DNA from: Streptomyces niveus
GTDB lineage: Bacteria > Actinomycetota > Actinomycetes > Streptomycetales > Streptomycetaceae
Assembly: GCF_001723055.1 (NCBI RefSeq)
Contig: NZ_MDCR01000055.1
Span: 1-40,143 of the forward strand
Length of the DNA stretch: 40,143 bases
Direction: 5' to 3'
Shown here: positions 31,550 through 39,786 of the stretch, piece by piece
Layout of the letters: every line of letters begins with the position of its first letter
Position numbering within the stretch: position 1 is the stretch's first letter
Made by a program: the position numbers and the translations under genes
The notes under the pieces: generated by a model
What the model was told of the DNA's origin: nothing
Databases searched by the model: none
The model's input: only the letters and a program-made list of their open reading frames with translations

Positions 31550-32743
31550 TTACCAGAAATCGGGCAGGCTGTATCGGTAGGTGTTGGTCTGGTGCCAGTA
31601 GTGGTTGCCGTCGACCCACACGGCGACTCCCCGGAGGAAGCGCAGCACACTCGGGACGGGGCAGGCGGCGGCCAGTGCGGCGGCTTCGGCTTCGAAGTCG
31701 TGCATCAGGTCGTTGTGGACCGCGACCGCCTTCAGATAGCCGTCGCGGTCGGAGAGTCCGTCGCGTTCGGCGATCACCACGGGCAGATTCAGGTGTCGGC
31801 CGGGACTGTCGAGTTCCTTGGTGTATGAGTACAGGTCGTTCACGATCGTGGTCGCGTTGCCGGCGAGCGCGATGACCCGCTGCATGGCGGGCTGGGCGTG
31901 CAGGTCGGCGGGCAGTTCGTAACCGCCGACGGTGTCGGTGATCGTGGGGCAGGGGCGGAAGTTGTTGAACTGGCGCATGGCCAGGTACTCCCACACCTCG
32001 GGCAGGTGATCCGTCTCGGCCCACGCGGCCTCGGCGAGATAGCCCAGGTGGAGACGGGCCATGTCGTGCCGGAACCGGTCGGCCTGCGAGGGGGTGGACT
32101 GCCGGACGAAGTACTCCATCGCGGAGCGGTAGGCGCGCCGGGGTCCGTCGGACTGGAGCGACTCCTCCCACTGCGGCGCGTAGTCCTTCGTCGTATGCAG
32201 CGGGTCGAGCGCCGTGTGTGCCAACAGGAGGCGGCTGCCGAGCCCGACGGGTGAGCCGCCGTGGTCCTCGCAGTAGCAATCGTCGACCGCGTTCTCGGCG
32301 ACCATCAGCCGGGTGGCGATCATCAAGTGGTCGACGGTGGGGGCGTCCGGGTGGCAGGCGACCATGTAGCGGCCGACGGAGAAGCCGTCGAACTGATCCT
32401 GCCACTCGGGCGGGAACGCCTGGACCTCGTCCACCGCCCACGTCTTGATCCTGCGGCCGACCTCCTCCACCCGCGCCGGGTCGGGCTCCTGCACCGGGTG
32501 GTGGTAGAGACCCGGGACCGGTCTGCCCGCCGGGGCCGCGGGCTCCGCCGGATCCGGGGGTTCCGGGACGGCGACGGGTTCGGCCAGAGCCGGTGCCGGT
32601 GCGACGGGAACCGGCTCGATGACAACCAGTGGTTCCGCCTGTCGGCACAGCCGCAGGCTCGCCGTGCCCAGACCGGTGGGGCCGCCGAGGATCCGTGCCG
32701 GAGCGGGGCTCGTTTGCACAGGGGAAGGCCCGGGATCGGGCAT
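31550..32743 (-). CDS. mibs: 2-methylisoborneol synthase (terpene cyclase) with Pro/Ala-rich N-terminal tail
   Basis: The 397-residue class I terpene cyclase converts 2-methyl-GPP to the odorant 2-methylisoborneol. The aspartate-rich Mg motif is DDCYCED at 154-160 and the NSE/DTE motif is NDLYSYTKE at 302-310. Residues 1-75 are disordered-looking, rich in Pro, Ala and Val, with one more conserved-looking block, ARILGGPTGLGTASLRL, at about 16-32. In other streptomycetes this kind of tail directs the enzyme into a family-2B encapsulin shell; the shell gene is next door. The tail seems shorter than in the S. coelicolor protein of about 440 residues, as I recall it. The ATG at 32743 follows AAGGAG with 6-base spacing. 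Confidence 0.95.
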   Translation of the reverse strand: MPDPGPSPVQTSPAPARILGGPTGLGTASLRLCRQAEPLVVIEPVPVAPAPALAEPVAVPEPPDPAEPAAPAGRPVPGLYHHPVQEPDPARVEEVGRRIKTWAVDEVQAFPPEWQDQFDGFSVGRYMVACHPDAPTVDHLMIATRLMVAENAVDDCYCEDHGGSPVGLGSRLLLAHTALDPLHTTKDYAPQWEESLQSDGPRRAYRSAMEYFVRQSTPSQADRFRHDMARLHLGYLAEAAWAETDHLPEVWEYLAMRQFNNFRPCPTITDTVGGYELPADLHAQPAMQRVIALAGNATTIVNDLYSYTKELDSPGRHLNLPVVIAERDGLSDRDGYLKAVAVHNDLMHDFEAEAAALAAACPVPSVLRFLRGVAVWVDGNHYWHQTNTYRYSLPDFW

Positions 32744-32790
32744 CCGTGACTCCTTGGTGAGGTGGTTGAGGAGTGTGCGTACCGGCAGCC

Positions 32791-34200
32791 CTAGCGGGTG
32801 CGGGCGATCTGCACGTTCTCCAGCACCCCGAGCGCGTCGGGCACCAGGACGGCCGCGGAGTAGTAGGTGCTCACGAGGTACGACATGATCGCCTGCTCGC
32901 TGATGCCCATGAAGCGGACCGACAGGCCCGGTTCGTACTCGTCCGGCAGTCCGGTCTGGCGCAGACCGATGACTCCCTGGTTCTCCTCGCCGGTGCGCAT
33001 GGCGATGATCGAGCTGGTCTTCTCCTTGGTGATGGGGATCTTGCCGCAGGGCAGGATCGGTACGCCGCGCCAGGCCGGAACCTGCTGGCCGCCGAGGTCG
33101 ACGTGGTCCGGGTAGAGGCCGCGGCTGTTCAGCTCGCGCCCGATCGCGGCGATCGTCTTCGGGTGGGCGAGGAAGACCTTGGTGCCACGGCGGCGGCAGA
33201 GCAGCTCGTCCAGGTCGTCCGGGGTGGGCGGGCCGGAGTGGGGCTGGATGCGCTGCTTGAAGTCGGCGTTGTGGAGCAGGCCGAACTCGCGGTTGTTGAC
33301 CAGCTCGTACTCCTGGCGCTCGCGCAACGCCTCGATGGTGAGCCTGAGTTGCTCCTCGGTCTGGTTCATCGGCCCGTTGTAGAGGTCGGCGACCCTGGTG
33401 TGGATACGGAGCACGGTCTGCGCGACGGACAGTTCGTACTCGCGCGGCTTCAGCTCGTAGTCCACGAAGGCGCCGGGCAGCGCGGCCTCGCCGGTGTGGC
33501 CTGCCGACATCGCGATCTCGGCCTCGCCGTGCCGGTTCTGCCGCTGCTGGGGCAGGGCGCTGAACTGCCGGATGTGGCTCTGGAGAACCGGCGCGGAGGA
33601 CAGCACGGCGGCGAAGTCGGCGCGGGACAGGGTGAGCAGAGTGCCGCCGGTCTCGGCGGTGGCGGTGTAGTCCCACCTCGCGTCGGCGTCCAGCAGCGCG
33701 TTCTCGCCGAAGTGGTCACCGTCGGCGAGTACGGCGACGGCCACCTCGTCGCCGTACTTGCCCACGGAGGTCTGGTTGATCCGGCCGTGTGCGATGAGGT
33801 GGATCTGCTCGGCAGGCGCACCGCGCTCGACCAGCGTCTCACCGGCGCGGAAGTCGCGCTGGACGCAGCGGTCGGCGATCGCGGTGAGCACCTCGACGTC
33901 GTCGAAGCCGCTCAGCAGGGCCAGTTCGCCGAGCTCGCGTGGGATCACCCGGACGCCGGCACCGTCCTGGATGAACTCCACACGTCCGTCGCCGACGGTG
34001 TAGGTCAGCCGGCGGTTCACCCGGTAGGCGCCGCCCTTGGTCTCGACCCAGGGCAGTGTCCGCAGCAGCCACCGGGAGGTGATCTCCTGCATCTGCGGGG
34101 CGGACTTGGTGGTGGTGGCGAGATTCCGGGCAGCCGCAGTGCCCAGGCTGGACTGCGGTGGTGACTCCGGCTGTGCTTCCGGGCTGCTGTCAACGGTCAT
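32791..34200 (-). CDS. Family 2B encapsulin shell protein with inserted cyclic-nucleotide-binding domain
   Basis: The 469-residue protein, often annotated as a Crp/cNMP-binding regulator, has no helix-turn-helix. Residues 1-35 form a flexible N-arm and 36-92 begin the HK97-type shell domain. About 93-215 is a CAP-type nucleotide-binding domain ([18 protein letters not shown] to VLQSHIRQF). The shell domain resumes with [19 protein letters not shown] and runs to the end ([22 protein letters not shown], cited by position). The phosphate-binding cassette region, [19 protein letters not shown] (164-182), departs from the usual pattern in which Arg directly precedes small residues, so ligand binding is uncertain. 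It is the first gene of the operon, 47 bases before the synthase. By homology many copies assemble into a capsid enclosing the synthase. Confidence 0.92.
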   Translation of the reverse strand: MTVDSSPEAQPESPPQSSLGTAAARNLATTTKSAPQMQEITSRWLLRTLPWVETKGGAYRVNRRLTYTVGDGRVEFIQDGAGVRVIPRELGELALLSGFDDVEVLTAIADRCVQRDFRAGETLVERGAPAEQIHLIAHGRINQTSVGKYGDEVAVAVLADGDHFGENALLDADARWDYTATAETGGTLLTLSRADFAAVLSSAPVLQSHIRQFSALPQQRQNRHGEAEIAMSAGHTGEAALPGAFVDYELKPREYELSVAQTVLRIHTRVADLYNGPMNQTEEQLRLTIEALRERQEYELVNNREFGLLHNADFKQRIQPHSGPPTPDDLDELLCRRRGTKVFLAHPKTIAAIGRELNSRGLYPDHVDLGGQQVPAWRGVPILPCGKIPITKEKTSSIIAMRTGEENQGVIGLRQTGLPDEYEPGLSVRFMGISEQAIMSYLVSTYYSAAVLVPDALGVLENVQIARTR

Positions 34201-34409
34201 CGGGGCGCGTTCTCCTTTGCGACGGCGGTGATCGTGGACGCGACCGCGAGTCGCGGCGGTCCGTCCAGATCGATGGGAACGCTAATCGCCGTCGTCCCCA
34301 ACTCGGGCTCGGAAGCCGCTGAGTTACCTCGATGCGGGGATCTTGTTCCACAAATGGTTTATCGGGTCGATCAGTGGTGTCGGAGTCGCGCGCCACCGTC
34401 GCCCGCCGC
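34201..34409 (-). promoter_or_regulatory. Leader/promoter region of the encapsulin operon
   Basis: The 209 bases between the shell-gene start and the end of the GNAT gene hold the likely operon promoter. The ATG at 34200 has AAAGGAG about 11 bases upstream, a long but usable spacing. The stretch near 34340-34370 is AT-richer than its surroundings. It includes CCCGATAA read on the minus strand (7 of 8 bases of a WhiG-type -10 box), but no matching -35 TAAA at the required distance, so I do not assign a sigma factor. Confidence 0.4.
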
Positions 34410-35219
34410 TCAGCCCTTCAGGCCGTAGAAGCGCAGGGGTGAGTTCGGCCGGAAGCCGATACGCGGATAGACGGGCGCCCCGGCGACGGTCGCGTGCAGC
34501 GTGGCCCGGGTCAGTCCGGTGGCCCGGGCCCCCTCGTACAGCGCCTTGCGGGTCACCGCCTCGCCGTAGCCCCTGCGTTCCCACTTCGGGTCCGTGGCGA
34601 CGAGCACCACGAACAGACGGCCGTCGGCCTCGACCGTCCCCGCGCAGGTCACCGGAGTCCCGTCGCGCATGCCCAGGTAGGCGTGCACCTCGTTCTTCCA
34701 CAGCTTGGAGCCGGTCAGTCCGTCCCGGCCGTGCGCCAACTCGAATCCGTAGGCGCGTGAGTTGAGGTCGGCGTAGGCGCGCAGCTGTTCCTCGGTGCTC
34801 ACGCGCTCGAACGTCAGGTCGGGATGGTGCGGCTCGGGGATGGGGAGCAGGTCTCCGGCCATGCCGGTGCCGGGGAAGGCGTGTTCGAGGAGAGCTTGCC
34901 CGGCCGCTGTCTCCAGCCCGGCGCGCGCCCCGTCGTCGAGAAGGTCCTCGAAGACCCAGAGAAAGCCCGGATGCCTCTTCGAGCGCATGATGTCCGCGGC
35001 CTGGCGCAGCCGTTGCCCGACCAGCTCGGTGTCGGCGCCGACGTCGGTCAGCGTGACGCAGTTCCAGAAGGGGAAGCGGCAGTCGGCCCAGCGGACGGCG
35101 ATGCCTGGAAGGTCTCGTACATCCGCGTCCGCGTCCCGGTCGAGCACCATGGCCCGCCAGACCGTGGTGAGTTGTTCCATCGATTCGACCGAGTCCGTCA
35201 GATCCGTCAGATCCGCCAC
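34410..35219 (-). CDS. GNAT-family N-acetyltransferase (two-domain)
   Basis: The 269-residue protein has a C-terminal GNAT core (about 140-269). Motif A is FVVLVATDPKWERRGYGEAVTRKAL, cited by position, and the late strand is APVYPRIGFRPNSPLRFYG. The N-terminal half (about 10-130) looks like a degenerate second GNAT domain. Substrate is unknown. The GTG start at 35219 follows GAGGAG. The opening codons contain a 9-bp tandem repeat giving DLTDLTDS. It lies 103 bases downstream of the dehydratase gene on the same strand, possibly in one transcript. Confidence 0.83.
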   Translation of the reverse strand: MADLTDLTDSVESMEQLTTVWRAMVLDRDADADVRDLPGIAVRWADCRFPFWNCVTLTDVGADTELVGQRLRQAADIMRSKRHPGFLWVFEDLLDDGARAGLETAAGQALLEHAFPGTGMAGDLLPIPEPHHPDLTFERVSTEEQLRAYADLNSRAYGFELAHGRDGLTGSKLWKNEVHAYLGMRDGTPVTCAGTVEADGRLFVVLVATDPKWERRGYGEAVTRKALYEGARATGLTRATLHATVAGAPVYPRIGFRPNSPLRFYGLKG

Positions 35220-35322
35220 TGAAACTCCTCAACGTGTCGCGCCTGCCGCGCGTGAGAGCTGTCGGAGTGGACAACGATCCCTCCTCACCGTGGTTGCGCG
35301 GGTTCACCGTGGTCGTGCCGGG

Positions 35323-36285
35323 TCATGTGGCCAGGAGTGACGCGTAGCGGTCGAGGTCGATGTTGCCGCCGCTGATGACGACTCCGACCCGCTGTCCGCG
35401 CAGCTGGGCGGCGAGGTCGCGGACCGCCGCGAACCCGAGGCATCCGGTGGGCTCGACCACGATCTTCATAAAGGTGGCGAACGCCCGCATGGCTTCGACG
35501 AGTTCGCCGTCGGTGGCGGTGTGGAAGTCGGTGACCTCGCGGCGGATGACGTCGAACGTGAAGGCGCCGAGGTGCTGCGGCTGGGCGCCGTCCGCGATGG
35601 TCTTCGGGGTGTCGATGTGGACGACGGAGCCCTGCCGGACGGACTGGGCCGCCTTGGCGCCGGCTTCGGGTTCGACGCCGTACAGCCGGCAGTCCGGCGA
35701 CAGGGCCCTCGCGGACAGCACCGAGCCGGAGAGCAGACCGCCGCCGCCGAGGGGCACGAACAGGGCGTCGAGGTCGCCGACCTCCTCGAAGAGTTCCTTG
35801 GCGACGGTGCCCTGGCCCGCGATCACGTGCGGGTGGTCGTACGGCGGGATCAGCGTCAGACCTCGTTCGGCGGCCAGCGCGCCGCCGATCTCCTCCCGGT
35901 CCTCGGTGTAGCGGTCGTACGCGACGACCTGTCCCCCGTACCCCTTGGTCGCGGCGACCTTCGCGGCGGGCGCGTCGTGCGGCATCACGATCGTGGCCGG
36001 GATGCCCAGCAGTTGGGCGGAGAGCGCGACCGCCTGGGCGTGGTTGCCCGAGGAGTAGGTGACCACCCCGGCACGCCGCTGCTCGGGTGTGAAACGCGAC
36101 AGGGCGTTGAAGGCGCCGCGGAACTTGAAGGCACCGACGCGCTGGAAGTTCTCGCACTTGAACACGACCTCGGCGCCGAGCTGTTGGTCGATGAGGCGCG
36201 AGCGCAGTACGGGGGTGCGGTGGGCGTACGGCTCGATGCGCGTGGCCGCGCCCCGTACGTCGTCGTAGGTCGGCGACTGAGACAT
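35323..36285 (-). CDS. PLP-dependent threo-3-hydroxyaspartate/threonine dehydratase-like enzyme
   Basis: The 320-residue fold-type II PLP enzyme has the Schiff-base lysine K54 in GAFKFRGAFNAL, the substrate loop SSGNHAQ (78-84), the phosphate-binding GGGGLLSG and the C-terminal VVISGGNID. Its single catalytic domain without an ACT domain, and the opening TPVLRSRLIDQQLGAEVVFKCENFQRVGAFK (by position), place it with serine racemase, L-threo-3-hydroxyaspartate dehydratase and catabolic threonine dehydratase. The product would be oxaloacetate or a 2-oxo acid plus ammonia. The ATG at 36285 has AAGGGAAG. The divergent YheO/DauR-like regulator supports a role in breakdown of an unusual or D-amino acid. 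Confidence 0.87.
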   Translation of the reverse strand: MSQSPTYDDVRGAATRIEPYAHRTPVLRSRLIDQQLGAEVVFKCENFQRVGAFKFRGAFNALSRFTPEQRRAGVVTYSSGNHAQAVALSAQLLGIPATIVMPHDAPAAKVAATKGYGGQVVAYDRYTEDREEIGGALAAERGLTLIPPYDHPHVIAGQGTVAKELFEEVGDLDALFVPLGGGGLLSGSVLSARALSPDCRLYGVEPEAGAKAAQSVRQGSVVHIDTPKTIADGAQPQHLGAFTFDVIRREVTDFHTATDGELVEAMRAFATFMKIVVEPTGCLGFAAVRDLAAQLRGQRVGVVISGGNIDLDRYASLLAT

Positions 36286-36346
36286 CTGCTGCTTCCCTTC
36301 CTGGGCCGGCCGGAGTGACGTGGCACGGCCTGACATCGGCCCGGTC

Positions 36347-36387
36347 GTCTGGACCATACGTCCAAGCTATAGACTTTCAGTCCAGAC
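36347..36387. promoter_or_regulatory. Operator array between the dehydratase and the DauR-like regulator
   Basis: GTCTGGAC (36347-36354) and GTCCAGAC (36380-36387) form a perfect 8-bp inverted repeat 25 bases apart. Nested in it, TGGAC-CATAC-GTCCA (36350-36364) is a second perfect palindrome. CTATAG at 36367-36372 lies between the arms and may hold a -10 element for one or both directions. Confidence 0.6.
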
Positions 36388-36452
36388 CGGAAGAGAATCC
36401 GACGAGAGCCCGACGGGAATCGGAAGAGATCGGAAGAGAGAAGAGGTGCCGC

Positions 36453-37106
36453 GTGTCCGACACATCGGGCGACGTGATCCTGGCCGCGCTGATGCCGGTC
36501 GTGGACGGGCTGGCGGCCACGTTCGGCCCGTCGTGCGAAGTCGTCCTGCACGACTACCGGCGGGGCGATCAGTCGGTGGTGGCGGTGGCCGGGCAGGTGA
36601 CCGGACGCCGCGTCGGCGGGGCGCTGAGCGAGATCGGGCTCTCCGTGCTCGCCAAGGGCGACGAGGCCACGAACGATCTGAACTATCTCTCGCGCGGGCC
36701 GGACGGCCGCGTCCTCAAGTCGTCGACGATGCCGCTGCGGGACGGGGCCGGCCGTATGTTCGGCGCCCTGTGCGTCAACATCGACGTGACGGCTCTGCGC
36801 GACGCGGCCGACGTACTGTCCGCGCTCGCGGGCACCACGCCGGTCGAACTTCCGGCCACCACGTTCACGAACGACTTCGAAGAGGTCGTCGACGCGGTCG
36901 TACGCACCGAACAGCTGGCCAGGGGCAAGCCGTTCGACGCCCTCACCCGCGCCGAACGACTCGTCCTGATCCGGGCCCTCGACCGGCGGGGCGTGTTCAC
37001 GATGCGCAACGCGGTGCCACGCGTCGCCGAACGGCTCGGGGTCTCCCGATCCGGCCTGTACGCGGACCTCGCCGCGTGCCGCGAGTCCCCACCGGACGCG
37101 GAGTAG
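36453..37106 (+). CDS. YheO/DauR-family PAS-HTH transcriptional regulator
   Basis: The 217-residue protein has an N-terminal YheO-like PAS domain (about 8-115), with FGPSCEVVLHDYR and MFGALCVNID, and a C-terminal helix-turn-helix (about 160-210), with GVFTMRNAVPRVAERLGVSRSGLYADL (by position). DauR, the characterised member, represses D-arginine catabolism genes. Here the divergent partner is a PLP dehydratase, so the inducer is probably an amino acid handled by it. The GTG start at 36453 follows GAAGAGG with 6-base spacing. Longer frames upstream would run through the operator. Confidence 0.85.
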   Translation: MSDTSGDVILAALMPVVDGLAATFGPSCEVVLHDYRRGDQSVVAVAGQVTGRRVGGALSEIGLSVLAKGDEATNDLNYLSRGPDGRVLKSSTMPLRDGAGRMFGALCVNIDVTALRDAADVLSALAGTTPVELPATTFTNDFEEVVDAVVRTEQLARGKPFDALTRAERLVLIRALDRRGVFTMRNAVPRVAERLGVSRSGLYADLAACRESPPDAE

Positions 37107-37157
37107 GACCGACCCCCGTACGGCCCCACTCCCCCTCTCCCACACGGTCGGACAGGC

Positions 37158-37508
37158 CTAGGGCGTGTCCCGCTCCGTCGCCTCCGCGATGCGCTTGACG
37201 TTCGCCAGTCGGCGGTCCCAGTCGGCGGCCAGCGTCGCCATCCACCGCGCCGTCGCGTCCAGCGCCGCGGGCCGTACCGCGTACCGCACCTCGCGGCCCG
37301 CCCGGCGGCCGGAGACCAGCCCGGCGGCATCGAGGACGGTGAGGTGCTTGACCACCGCCTGGCGCGACACGGGCAGGCCGTCGGCAAGGGTCGTCGCGGT
37401 GACCTCTCCCTGGGCCGCGAGCAGGTCGAGCAGCTTGCGTCGCGTGGGGTCCGCCAGGGCGACGAAGACACCGTCGACCACCGCGTCCAGGCCGCGAGCT
37501 TCGTCCAT
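37158..37508 (-). CDS. ArsR-family winged-helix regulator
   Basis: The 116-residue protein is a compact ArsR/SmtB-type winged helix: ALADPTRRKLLDLLA (about 16-30) and the recognition helix LPVSRQAVVKHLTVL (about 43-57). It has no Cys-based metal site, so it belongs to the non-metal ArsR branch often encoded with SRPBCC proteins. Its ATG shares one base with the TGA of the SRPBCC gene (TGATG), so the two are coupled. It probably represses the operon through the two palindromes upstream. Confidence 0.9.
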   Translation of the reverse strand: MDEARGLDAVVDGVFVALADPTRRKLLDLLAAQGEVTATTLADGLPVSRQAVVKHLTVLDAAGLVSGRRAGREVRYAVRPAALDATARWMATLAADWDRRLANVKRIAEATERDTP

Positions 37509-37954
37509 CACGCGGACGGCTGTTCGACGCGCTTCTTGAGCGCGTCGAGCACCTGCGGCCAGCCGCCGGTGTTGTCCTTCACGGCCCGGCTGCGCAGCTC
37601 CTCGGACCCTGCCAGCGCCTCGAATCCGCTCTCGACGACGCGCAGACGCGTCTTGTCGCCCTCCGGGATGAGCGTGAACTCCACGAGCGTGCTGTTGTCC
37701 GCGTGCGGCTCCTGCCCGGGGAAGGCGCTGGCCCAGCGGTACGCCAGGTACGTCGGCGGCTCGACCTTCTCGACCCGGACCGGGTAGTCCCCCCACTCGG
37801 CGCTCCTGGCCACGTTCACCTCACCCTCCTTCGCCGTGGCGCCGGTCAGATTCGCCTCGTCCGTGACCCAGAATCCCGGCTCGGACACCAGCGACCAGAC
37901 CCGCTCCTGGGACGCTTCGATCGTGATCTCGCGTTCGATTCGGTTCTCGCTCAT
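37508..37954 (-). CDS. SRPBCC-family (AHSA1-like) protein
   Basis: The 148-residue protein is a START/AHSA1-like hydrophobic-ligand-binding domain: IEREITIEASQERVWSLVSEPGFWV near the N-terminus (by position), YLAYRWASAFPG in the middle, and a C-terminal helix GGWPQVLDALKKRVEQ. Such proteins bind lipids or aromatic compounds, or act as Hsp90 co-activators. Paired with an ArsR regulator it may serve as a ligand-binding effector or detoxifying protein. The ATG at 37954 follows AAGGAG by 7 bases. Confidence 0.9.
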   Translation of the reverse strand: MSENRIEREITIEASQERVWSLVSEPGFWVTDEANLTGATAKEGEVNVARSAEWGDYPVRVEKVEPPTYLAYRWASAFPGQEPHADNSTLVEFTLIPEGDKTRLRVVESGFEALAGSEELRSRAVKDNTGGWPQVLDALKKRVEQPSA

Positions 37955-37986
37955 GAGGGAACTCCTTCGTCGACATACGCCATCAG

Positions 37987-38040
37987 GTGCAACTCCAGAG
38001 TTGCACATGGCATCCGCCATGCGCAACCCACAGGTTGCAC
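37987..38040. promoter_or_regulatory. Two ArsR-type operators upstream of the SRPBCC-ArsR operon
   Basis: GTGCAACTC-CA-GAGTTGCAC at 37987-38006 is a perfect 9-bp inverted repeat. A related site, GCGCAACC-CACA-GGTTGCAC at 38021-38040, pairs at 7 of 8 positions. Centres are 34 bp apart. GCAAC/GTTGC palindromes of this kind fit ArsR-type repressor binding. The second site lies 14 bases from the stop of the next gene, so it has no other obvious role. Confidence 0.75.
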
Positions 38041-38053
38041 CTCATGGTGTCGA

Positions 38054-38851
38054 TCACCCGGTCTTGCGCGCCACACCACCGAAGAAGCCGATCGTTTCGG
38101 ATCCCGCCGGCGGCGGGGCGTCCGGGCGCCAGAACGGGACCTGGGCCAGTCCGGGCTCGATCAGCTCGAAGCCGTCGAAGAACCGCTCGACCCTGGCGCG
38201 GGAACGCAGGTTCAGGGTGGCCGTGGCCTTCGCGTAGACGGCCTGGGCCTCGCTGCGGTCGGCGAAATCACCCGTGGCGTGCGAGAGCACCAGGAAGCTG
38301 CCGGCCGGCAGCGCGTCGCGAAGGGTCCCCACAACCTGCTCGGGCTTCTCCGCGTCGGTGATGAAGTGGAGAATCGCGACGAGGAGCAGTGCGACCGGCT
38401 CATCGAAGTCGATCACCCGGCGGACGTCGGGGTGGTCCACGATCGACCGCGGGTCGCGCAGATCGGCGAGCACGATGCTCGTCTCGCCGGAGCGGTTGAG
38501 CAGCGCGTTGGCGTGCGCGTTCACGATCGGGTCGTTGTCGACGTACGCGATACGGACGTCCGGTGCCACTTCCTGGGCGGTCTCGTGCACGTTCGGCGAG
38601 GTGGGCAGTCCCGTGCCGACGTCGAGTATCTGCCGGACGCCGCTGCCGACCACGTACCGTACGGCGCGCTGGAGGAAGGCGCGGTTGGCCCGTACGCCGA
38701 TCCGCACCTCGGGGGCGGCGGCGGCCAGTTGGTCGCCGGCCAGCTGGTCCACCTCGTAGTTGTCCTTGCCGTCCAGCAGGTAGTCGTAGATCCGCGCGGG
38801 ATGCGGTCTGCTGGTGTCGATTCCCTCGGCACGGAAGGCGTTCTGTCCCAC
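38054..38851 (-). CDS. SAM-dependent methyltransferase of the DUF574 family
   Basis: The 265-residue protein begins with the family signature ARIYDYLLDGKDNYEVD (about 19-35) and has the SAM-binding motif ILDVGTGLPTSPNVHETAQ (by position) and IAYVDNDPIVNAHA. It ends VGFFGGVARK-like in ETIGFFGGVARKTG. DUF574 proteins are very numerous in Streptomyces; substrates are unknown. GTG at 38851 is chosen for its GAGGAG site and because the family usually starts about 15-20 residues before the YDYLLDG block. Longer frames upstream look non-coding. Confidence 0.87.
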   Translation of the reverse strand: MGQNAFRAEGIDTSRPHPARIYDYLLDGKDNYEVDQLAGDQLAAAAPEVRIGVRANRAFLQRAVRYVVGSGVRQILDVGTGLPTSPNVHETAQEVAPDVRIAYVDNDPIVNAHANALLNRSGETSIVLADLRDPRSIVDHPDVRRVIDFDEPVALLLVAILHFITDAEKPEQVVGTLRDALPAGSFLVLSHATGDFADRSEAQAVYAKATATLNLRSRARVERFFDGFELIEPGLAQVPFWRPDAPPPAGSETIGFFGGVARKTG

Positions 38852-39003
38852 GCTGCGCTCCTCGCTTCTCTCGGCAACCGCCCCGGATCCCCCGCCCGCG
38901 AACGGATGTCGACAGGTTCCCACATCAACTACGCGGCCGATGAGGGAGGTTCGGCGCGACAATGGGACAAGTACCAGTCTCCTCACCGTCTTCCGGAAGG
39001 CTC

Positions 39004-39771
39004 ATGTCCCGCACAGGCACCACCGTCGAGATACGCGATCTGATCTATCTGTCCGAGGAAGGCGCGCCACTCCGGCGGCTGGACGTCCACCGGCCGGCGG
39101 CAGACCGGCCGGTGGGCCCCAGTGTGCTGTTGTGGCACGGCATCGGCCCCGACGAGAAGGACGTTCTCGCACCGCTGGCACGCGAGATCGCGTCCCACGG
39201 TCTGCCGGTCCTCGTCCCCGACTGGCGCTCGGACGCCCCCGACGGCGGCCGGTCGCACCTCATGGCGTCGCTGCGGTACGTCCGGGACCAGGCCGTCGAG
39301 TTCGGCGGGGACGGGGGGCGCGTCGTCCTCGCCGGCTGGTCGGCCGGGGCCGGGGCCGCCATGGGTCTTGCCCTGGGACCCGGAGCGACCGAAGGGGTAC
39401 GTGTCATCGCCGCCGTGGGTGTCGCCGGGCGCTACGACCTGCCCGCCCGCTCCACCGGCACCGCCCCGCTCGCCGACCTCGACTCGACGGAGGCGGGCGC
39501 GGGCGCGGGCGCCGGAGCCGTCCCGGTGACGCTGGTGCACGGCGCCGCCGACTCCGTCCTCAGCAGCAGCCACTCGCGCGAGTTCGGCGCGGCCCTCCGT
39601 ACGAAGGGGTGGCCGGTGACGTCGCTGGAACCCACCTCGGATCACGCGGGCGTCATCATGACGGAGTACGACCCCGCGCGCGGGCTCTGCGTCCCCTCCA
39701 CCAGCGAGCACGTTCTCCGGGCGGGCAGGGAGACGGCGGCTGCGATCGTGTCGGCGGCGCGAACGGCATGA
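39004..39771 (+). CDS. Alpha/beta-hydrolase (esterase/lipase-like)
   Basis: The 255-residue protein has the alpha/beta-hydrolase order: oxyanion-region HGIGPDEKD, nucleophile elbow GWSAGAGAA, acid in VHGAADSVLS, and histidine in SDHAGVI. It is related to carboxylesterase or dienelactone-hydrolase-type enzymes and has no signal peptide, so it is cytoplasmic. ATG 39004 is preferred: the 14 codons from an upstream ATG (38962) have A/T-rich third positions unlike the rest of the gene. Low-complexity AGAGAGAGA lies near residues 163-171. The substrate is unknown. Confidence 0.8.
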   Translation: MSRTGTTVEIRDLIYLSEEGAPLRRLDVHRPAADRPVGPSVLLWHGIGPDEKDVLAPLAREIASHGLPVLVPDWRSDAPDGGRSHLMASLRYVRDQAVEFGGDGGRVVLAGWSAGAGAAMGLALGPGATEGVRVIAAVGVAGRYDLPARSTGTAPLADLDSTEAGAGAGAGAVPVTLVHGAADSVLSSSHSREFGAALRTKGWPVTSLEPTSDHAGVIMTEYDPARGLCVPSTSEHVLRAGRETAAAIVSAARTA

Positions 39772-39786
39772 GGGAGGTGGGGCGTG

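Noticed and set aside
31550..33676. Apparent fusion of the 2-MIB synthase with part of the shell gene
   Set aside because: The upstream part is in the wrong frame of the shell gene. The synthase has its own ATG and ribosome binding site at 32743, so there is no fusion.
35194..35217. 9-bp tandem repeat as a regulatory iteron
   Set aside because: It lies within the first codons of the GNAT gene (DLTDLTDS) and is in frame; two and a half copies are within normal variation.
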